A stretch of DNA of 25,792 bases from a virus: IMG/VR virus record IMGVR_UViG_3300025147_000039, positions 1-25,792 of that record. The stretch is one strand, 5' to 3'. Both the position numbers and the translations under genes were made by a program. Numbering within the stretch: the stretch's first letter is position 1; every line of letters starts with the position of its first letter. Under the pieces are notes generated by a model that was not told where the DNA came from, made no database searches, and was given only the letters and a program-made list of their open reading frames with translations. Below are positions 22,782-25,792 of this stretch, piece by piece.

Positions 22782-23471
22782 TTAAATGGGTAGTTGCTTA
22801 TTTGTTAGTTTGCGTTCTTTAACTCTTATAGGTGTCCCAAATTCTTCTTTCATATCTGCCCAAGCCATATGCCAAGCAGTTTCTTGAACTTCTGCGTCAT
22901 TTTCATCTTTCATACTGTCTTCTTTCGCGTGTTCAAGTTCTTTCTTTGCTATACCATCTGCATGAAAACCAATTACTTCAAATAAGAAGTGGAAAGCAGT
23001 AGAGTAGTCACCTTTTTCAATTCTTTCTTTTGTTCCATCTAGTTTAAGAAAGAAATAGTTGTATTCTGTGGCACCTAACGGCTCTATTAACCCTGCTTTT
23101 ATTAATTCATTTCTTGCTACGTTTATATTGGCTCTAGCTTCTCTACTTCCACAAAGTTCTAGTGCTGCTTCTGCATCACTCATAAAAGCAGCCATTGGTT
23201 CTGTCATTAAAAAGGTATAATAGCTAAGTGCTAAATATGCCCTTGTAGGTTTGAAACCAAATAGTTCTTCCCATCGTTTTGCTATTACCATTTGTTTGGC
23301 CTCCTTAGATATATATTCAAAGTGGTAGAGTGCGGTTTTACCTCTGCCTTCGGTTGTGAAAATACAACCTTTTTTTATTAAGGTTTTTTCAAACCTTTTT
23401 CTGTCGTTTAAGAAAATTCTTTCTTCTGTTCCAAGTAGTTGTGCTACCTGTGAGGTACTCATTATTACCAT
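22782..23471 (-). CDS. Protein with an N-terminal domain shared with the GIY-YIG gene
   Basis: This 229-aa protein is of unknown function. Residues ~3-52 (TSQVAQLLG, then RKRFEKTLIKKG, FTTEGR and YHFE) align with the N-terminus of the GIY-YIG protein at 23699, suggesting a shared DNA-binding wing or HTH. The middle is helical (KRWEELFGFKPTRAYLALSY, YYTFLM) and the C-terminus is acidic then basic. The start is ATG at 23469-23471 with GGAG nine bases upstream. The middle, around SREARANINVARNELIKAGLIE, looks like a second winged helix. A regulatory role in the early transcript is plausible. Confidence 0.65.
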   Translation of the reverse strand: MVIMSTSQVAQLLGTEERIFLNDRKRFEKTLIKKGCIFTTEGRGKTALYHFEYISKEAKQMVIAKRWEELFGFKPTRAYLALSYYTFLMTEPMAAFMSDAEAALELCGSREARANINVARNELIKAGLIEPLGATEYNYFFLKLDGTKERIEKGDYSTAFHFLFEVIGFHADGIAKKELEHAKEDSMKDENDAEVQETAWHMAWADMKEEFGTPIRVKERKLTNKQLPI

Positions 23472-23507
23472 TGTTCATTGCTCCTTTTGTTTGGCGTTGT
23501 GGTTGGC

Positions 23508-23687
23508 TTACTTGTTATCTCTCTCTTTGAAAATATCTTTCATATCTTGTTCAAGTTTTTCTGTCTTTTCAAAGACGAATACATCAAATTGAGGTTTATC
23601 TATGTTTTTAGTTTTGTAGAGAAGGTTGTTTCCTTTCTCTACTAGTTCTGAAGCTATTCTTAGTGAAAATATTGTTTTCTTACTCAT
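23508..23687 (-). CDS. 59-aa DUF5659-like protein
   Basis: This short frame begins SKKTIFSLRIASELVEKGNN, continues NIDKPQFDVFVFEKTEKLEQ and ends in a charged helix. The pattern LRIASELVEKGN, then PQFDVFVFEKTEKL is the DUF5659 signature found in many Bacillota phages and plasmids. Function is unknown. The ATG has an AGGAGG ribosome site. It lies between the GIY-YIG and 229-aa genes. Confidence 0.8.
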   Translation of the reverse strand: MSKKTIFSLRIASELVEKGNNLLYKTKNIDKPQFDVFVFEKTEKLEQDMKDIFKERDNK

Positions 23688-23698
23688 GTTGTTTCCTC

Positions 23699-24253
23699 CT
23701 AAATTAGTTTTTCTATTTGGTTAATTTCTTTTTGTTTCATACAAGGTTTACGCATATTGCCTTTTGGTTTTAATAGTTGAATGTAATAATATTCAATTTT
23801 TTCTACATCAACCTCTGAAGTTTCTAAAACTGTGTAAAGTTCTTCAAAAACTATTGTGAAACCTTTCGCGGCATATTCTCTAACAACCTTGTTCGTCTGG
23901 TTAGCTTTACTGTCGTTGTTTATTCCATATGTGTGAAGTGTCCATCTCTCTCCAAAACCTTTTAAAGTGCTTCCGATATAAAGTAATTCACCTGTCTCTT
24001 TACAAGATATTTTGTAGACTCCTATGTTTGTGTTGTTCCTGTCCCATTGAAGTTTAGTGTGGTGTTTAGCAAGGCTTATTACTTCCTCTTCCTCTAGTTC
24101 AAAGTGGTAGTCCCTATGAGTCCTTCCTGTGACTGTGAAGGCGTACCCATTTTCCAATAGCTTCTTCTCGTAATACCTTCTGTTTCCATCGAAGCTGGTT
24201 TTTTTAATACCTAGCGTTGCGGCTAGTTGTTCTGTGTTGAAAGTTTTTATCAT
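23699..24253 (-). CDS. GIY-YIG endonuclease with N-terminal DNA-binding-like domain
   Basis: This protein is about 184 aa. Residues ~1-55 (TFNTEQLAATLGIKK, NRRYYEKKLLENG, FTVTGR, YHFE) resemble the N-terminus of the neighbouring 229-aa protein. The GIY-YIG catalytic core follows: GVYKISCKETGELLYIGST contains the GVY and YIG strands, the catalytic Arg is in GERW, the metal-binding Glu in IEYYYI, and GN in KGNMRKP. It is probably a free-standing homing-type or packaging-related endonuclease. I chose ATG at 24251-24253 with GGGAG eight bases upstream; the longer TTG start lacks a ribosome site. Confidence 0.83.
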   Translation of the reverse strand: MIKTFNTEQLAATLGIKKTSFDGNRRYYEKKLLENGYAFTVTGRTHRDYHFELEEEEVISLAKHHTKLQWDRNNTNIGVYKISCKETGELLYIGSTLKGFGERWTLHTYGINNDSKANQTNKVVREYAAKGFTIVFEELYTVLETSEVDVEKIEYYYIQLLKPKGNMRKPCMKQKEINQIEKLI

Positions 24254-24323
24254 GTTTATCTCTCCCTTTGTTTTGTTTTGCTTTGAAAGGTTCAAAATAT
24301 TCTGTCAATTCTAAACATAAAAA

Positions 24324-24373
24324 ATAGTAAAGACAGAAGATAGTTTTAACCTATCTTAATATATCTTTACTAT
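24324..24373 (-). terminator. Leader hairpin with U-run immediately after the main promoter
   Basis: A two-part stem consists of outer arms 24324-24333/24364-24373 (10 bp, AGTAAAGA/TCTTTACT) and inner arms 24337-24343/24351-24357 (7 bp, AAGATAG/CTATCTT) with a 7-nt loop. On the minus strand it is followed directly by a run of T. The predicted transcription start (about 24373) is at the base of this hairpin. It would act as an intrinsic terminator in the leader, or as a stabilising 5' cap if read through. Confidence 0.75.
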
Positions 24374-24379
24374 ACCTAT

Positions 24380-24409
24380 AGTATATCACATTTTTGGTTA
24401 TTTTGTCAA
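24380..24409 (-). promoter_or_regulatory. Main promoter of the phage gene block
   Basis: On the minus strand there is -35 TTGACA (complement of 24404-24409), an 18-bp spacer and an extended -10 TGATATACT (TATACT, complement of 24380-24385). It is the best promoter-like sequence in the window and lies upstream of the whole 1.1-24.3 kb gene block. Confidence 0.78.
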
Positions 24410-24766
24410 ATTTGTAACAAGCGAATTGTTCAGAATTTTTTTCTGCCCCTTCACTAATAGAGTAGCTCCCTGGATATTCGATGGCATTTGGCCGACATTT
24501 TTTTTTATGCGAATTTGGTTTTGTGTTATTTTCCTTTTTCCCGAAAATTTGATACATGATAGTATATATATACTGTTTCAAATTTTCGGGGAAAAAGTAA
24601 AATACTATGTAGGTGGTGTGGGCTTCGCCCCCACGCCCCCAGAGAAGCTTGTAAATAGGGAAGGGAAAGGTGGCGGGAAATTGAACGGTGTTGCGTCTCC
24701 GCAGCTACGCTGCTCCGTTTATTTCGCGAAACTTCAATTTAGCGAACAAAAAATATATAAAAAAAC
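24410..24766. other. Intergenic region between main promoter and replicon terminator
   Basis: I find no convincing gene here. The region holds a large stem with an inner palindrome (24534-24597, listed separately) and a GC-rich segment around 24610-24640 whose GTGGG/CCCAC arms surround GGGCTTCGCCC. It also has a GCAGC-TAC-GCTGC stem-loop near 24700-24712 and a TTCGCGAA palindrome near 24723. The sequence AGAGAAGCTTGTAAA at 24641 is identical to the first 15 bases of the window. One open frame, 24351-24581, starts inside the hairpin, lacks a ribosome site and covers the promoter, so I do not call it. Confidence 0.6.
24534..24597. repeat. Large inverted repeat enclosing a perfect 14-bp palindrome
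   Basis: Arms CTTTTT+CCCGAAAATTTGA (24534-24552) and TCAAATTTTCGGG+AAAAAG (24578-24597) pair over 19 bp with one bulged G (24591). The interior contains the perfect palindrome AGTATATATATACT (24561-24574). There is no U-run on either strand, so it is not a typical terminator. It could be a secondary origin, a resolution site or an operator. Confidence 0.75.
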
Positions 24767-24794
24767 AAGGTATAGAATATTACTTCTATACCTT
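24767..24794 (-). terminator. Terminator after small cassette protein, copy 2
   Basis: A perfect 11-bp stem AAGGTATAGAA (24767-24777)/TTCTATACCTT (24784-24794) has a 6-nt loop and a T-run on the minus strand. It is equivalent to 94-125, with one base different in the arm. Confidence 0.8.
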
Positions 24795-24814
24795 ATATAT
24801 ATGTTTATATTTGT

Positions 24815-25030
24815 TTATACTATCTCTGCATATAAAGTGTCGCCAAACATAGGTAGTTTTCCAGCGCCATCGTCCAAAACCAAATAATAACCACCATTCC
24901 ACATGGCGTCAAATTGTACGGTACCCTTCTCAATATCGCTGCCATATTTCATAGCGATATGCACGCCAGATGATAAGAAGGCGCCTTCCATATTCGTCCA
25001 TTTTCCTTCTACCTTTTGCCACTTTTCCAT
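24815..25030 (-). CDS. Small conserved replicon-cassette protein, copy 2
   Basis: This 71-aa homologue of the 144-365 protein has the same C-terminus (NGGYYLVLD, then GKLPMFGDTLYAEIV). It differs mostly in the N-terminal third and at scattered conservative positions (11 differences in 63 aligned residues). It starts at ATG where copy 1 has GTG. AAAGGAG precedes it, and the DnaA box 25031-25039 fills the spacer. It is the last gene of the second rep cassette, followed by a terminator. Function is unknown; retention in both cassettes argues it is useful for replicon maintenance. Confidence 0.72.
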   Translation of the reverse strand: MEKWQKVEGKWTNMEGAFLSSGVHIAMKYGSDIEKGTVQFDAMWNGGYYLVLDDGAGKLPMFGDTLYAEIV

Positions 25031-25039
25031 TTATCCACA
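25031..25039 (+). promoter_or_regulatory. DnaA box, copy 2 (left)
   Basis: TTATCCACA, a perfect DnaA box, is in the same position relative to the small gene and iterons as 366-374. Confidence 0.75.
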
Positions 25040-25055
25040 ACTCCTTTTCGGACCA

Positions 25056-25137
25056 GCAAATTTTGCTTGTCCAGACACGCAAATGCTGCACTTCCTTGGA
25101 CCGGCAAATTTTGCTTGTCAAGAGAAGCAAATTTTGC
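25056..25137 (+). repeat. Iteron array 2: four repeats with GCAAATTTTGC core
   Basis: GCAAATTTTGC starts at 25056, 25104 and 25127, and a degraded GCAAATGCTGC at 25079. Spacings are 23, 25 and 23 bp. The core is nearly palindromic and clearly different from array 1 (TGCCAATTTGGCA). It lies between the same DnaA box and 15-bp repeats as in copy 1. Confidence 0.85.
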
Positions 25138-25145
25138 CTGCTAAT

Positions 25146-25190
25146 AAGACTGATATAAACTAACCTGATAAAAACTACCCTGAGAAGGCG
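25146..25190 (+). repeat. Three 15-bp repeats (CCTGAT-type), copy 2
   Basis: CTGAT/CTGAT/CTGAG fall at 25150, 25165 and 25180, keeping the 15-bp period of copy 1 although the bases differ (TAACCTGATA against TAACCTAATA). Confidence 0.7.
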
Positions 25191-25204
25191 GAAAAACCGC
25201 CTAG

Positions 25205-25213
25205 TGTGGATAA
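25205..25213 (-). promoter_or_regulatory. DnaA box, copy 2 (right)
   Basis: TGTGGATAA is the exact reverse complement of TTATCCACA and lies just after the rep stop codon. Copy 1 has only a weak match at the corresponding place. In cassette 2 the iterons are therefore bracketed by two DnaA boxes. Confidence 0.7.
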
Positions 25214-25214
25214 C

Positions 25215-25661
25215 TTATTCCCAACCAAGTAATTTACGTTCCAAGTCGTCATAGTCATAGGTTCTTTCATCAAAGTCCTTTTTAAGCGCCCTAACAGGCT
25301 TCCTAACAGGTTTTTTTTGCTCGTATGATATTTTACCAATATAAATTAAATTCGGCTTGTTTAGGCCTTGTCGCGTTTCCTTTACCAACTCCACATCATT
25401 TAGCTGCTTCATTATCGTAGTCATGCTGCGCAAACTGGTTCCTACCATTTCTGCCAAGCTTTCCCTGGTAAATATCAAAAATACCCTGTCCTCTTCATCA
25501 TGCCAACCGTTCTTAACAGAAAGGCTTAGGCGGTCCAGAAGAAAGGAATACGTTATTCGGGCATCGTTTGAAAGTTTTGCATAGCGTTCGTTAAGAAATA
25601 ATTCCTTTGGAACAATAAGGTAACTGTGTTGTCTAATTTCTGATAGTTTGGTATAATTCAT
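25215..25661 (-). CDS. Replication initiator, RepA_N-type, allele 2
   Basis: This 148-aa homologue of the 545-1012 Rep has the same layout: PKELF, LSNDARITYSFLLDRLSLSV, VFLIFTRE, winged helix, VELVKETRQGLNKPNLIY and TYDYDDLERKLLGW. Between residues 67 and 88 (HTH with recognition helix) only 9 of 22 residues match allele 1, while the next 19 match at 18. A variable linker of different length precedes the conserved C-terminus. The start is ATG seven bases after GGGG. It should recognise the GCAAATTTTGC iterons of its own cassette. Confidence 0.88.
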   Translation of the reverse strand: MNYTKLSEIRQHSYLIVPKELFLNERYAKLSNDARITYSFLLDRLSLSVKNGWHDEEDRVFLIFTRESLAEMVGTSLRSMTTIMKQLNDVELVKETRQGLNKPNLIYIGKISYEQKKPVRKPVRALKKDFDERTYDYDDLERKLLGWE

Positions 25662-25699
25662 TGATACACCCCTTTTGCGTAATAGTTTGGTACAAAACC

Positions 25700-25708
25700 A
25701 TTATAGCA
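25700..25708 (-). promoter_or_regulatory. Extended -10 promoter of rep allele 2
   Basis: TGCTATAAT is on the minus strand, identical to 1054-1062. Confidence 0.65.
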
Positions 25709-25713
25709 AAAGA

Positions 25714-25745
25714 AAAAGGGAAAGGCGATAAAACCTTTCCCTTTT
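25714..25745 (-). terminator. Terminator upstream of rep allele 2
   Basis: The 12-bp stem is identical to 1068-1099, with an 8-nt loop and T-rich tail on the minus strand. It ends the transcript of the putative DNA-binding gene. Confidence 0.75.
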
Positions 25746-25759
25746 GTTTTGTAGTTTTT

Positions 25760-25792
25760 TTACTTTCTAGTAGTAACTGCGGCTGGTTTAAC
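25760..25792 (-). CDS. 3' end of the putative DNA-binding gene (partial, cut by window edge)
   Basis: The last ten codons and stop encode VKPAAVTTRK, identical to the C-terminus of the 1114-1407 protein. The start lies beyond the window edge. In a circular genome this would be the same gene as 1114-1407, not a second one. Confidence 0.65.
   Translation of the reverse strand, partial: VKPAAVTTRK

Larger units (their letters stand above)
25666..25792 (+). repeat. Exact 127-bp repeat of 1020-1146 at the window end
   Basis: All 127 bases are identical to 1020-1146 and run to the last base of the window. The block carries the rep promoter (extended -10 at 25700-25708), the 12-bp terminator (25714-25745) and the 3' end of the putative DNA-binding gene. 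It most likely marks the overlap that closes the circle. Confidence 0.92.

Noticed and set aside
24351-24581. 76-aa open frame on the minus strand
   Set aside because: It starts with TTG inside the large inverted repeat, lacks a ribosome site and spans the -35/-10 of the main promoter. It is better explained as noncoding.
24716-24786. XerCD dif-like or integrase attachment site in the shared AT-rich flank
   Set aside because: It contains TTCGCGAA and inverted segments but does not match a dif layout (two 11-bp arms with a 6-bp centre), and no integrase is present.
24426-24887. 153-aa open frame on the plus strand
   Set aside because: It runs through the hairpins, both sides of a terminator and the 3' end of the minus-strand small gene. 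Its VGGVGFAPTPPEKL stretch is simply the GC-rich hairpin translated.
1-25792. tRNA or rRNA genes
   Set aside because: I looked for cloverleaf-like stretches and conserved tRNA or rRNA motifs in the intergenic regions by eye and saw none. A covariance search was not possible here.

Overview
This window looks like an almost complete small siphophage genome that appears to replicate as a plasmid (a phage-plasmid). The likely host is a low-GC Bacillota (Firmicutes) bacterium. The sequence does not settle whether the host is in Clostridia, Negativicutes or Bacilli. The basis is strong GGAGG-type ribosome sites, TATAAT promoters, a RepA_N-type initiator and an SPP1/TP901-1-like order of structural genes. 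Every convincing gene lies on the minus strand, so transcription runs from right to left.

Layout in transcription order. A TTGACA/TATACT promoter near 24380-24409 is followed directly by a hairpin with a U-run. Next are accessory genes at 22.0-24.3 kb: a GIY-YIG endonuclease, a 59-aa and a 68-aa DUF5659-like protein, a 229-aa protein sharing its N-terminal domain with the GIY-YIG gene, and a PD-(D/E)XK nuclease. A 39-aa membrane protein precedes terS and terL. Then come portal, minor head protein, scaffold, a structured intergenic region, the major capsid protein, connector genes, major tail protein, the G/GT tail chaperones with a programmed -1 frameshift, tape measure, Dit, Tal, and a baseplate and fibre block that includes a collagen-like fibre. 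The lysis block is a phiLC3-type holin, an amidase with a SPOR domain and a BhlA-type holin. Last are a small putative DNA-binding protein and the replicon.

The replicon is the most unusual part. A compact cassette consists of an extended -10 promoter, a short RepA_N protein, three 15-bp repeats, four iterons about 23 bp apart, a perfect DnaA box, a small conserved protein and a terminator. It occurs twice, at 1-1146 and at about 24641-25792. The outer flanks of the two copies are nearly identical. The iteron cores and the Rep recognition helix differ, and they differ together. The last 127 bp of the window exactly match 1020-1146. This fits a circular genome of about 24,646 bp (25,792 minus 1,146) with a second, alternative replicon cassette on the left arm. 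A true two-replicon element or a tandem of two related phages are other possibilities.

No integrase, repressor, DNA polymerase, helicase, primase, recombinase, tRNA or CRISPR array was found. Maintenance would therefore depend on Rep together with host DnaA and the host replisome, and packaging on an SPP1-like terminase.
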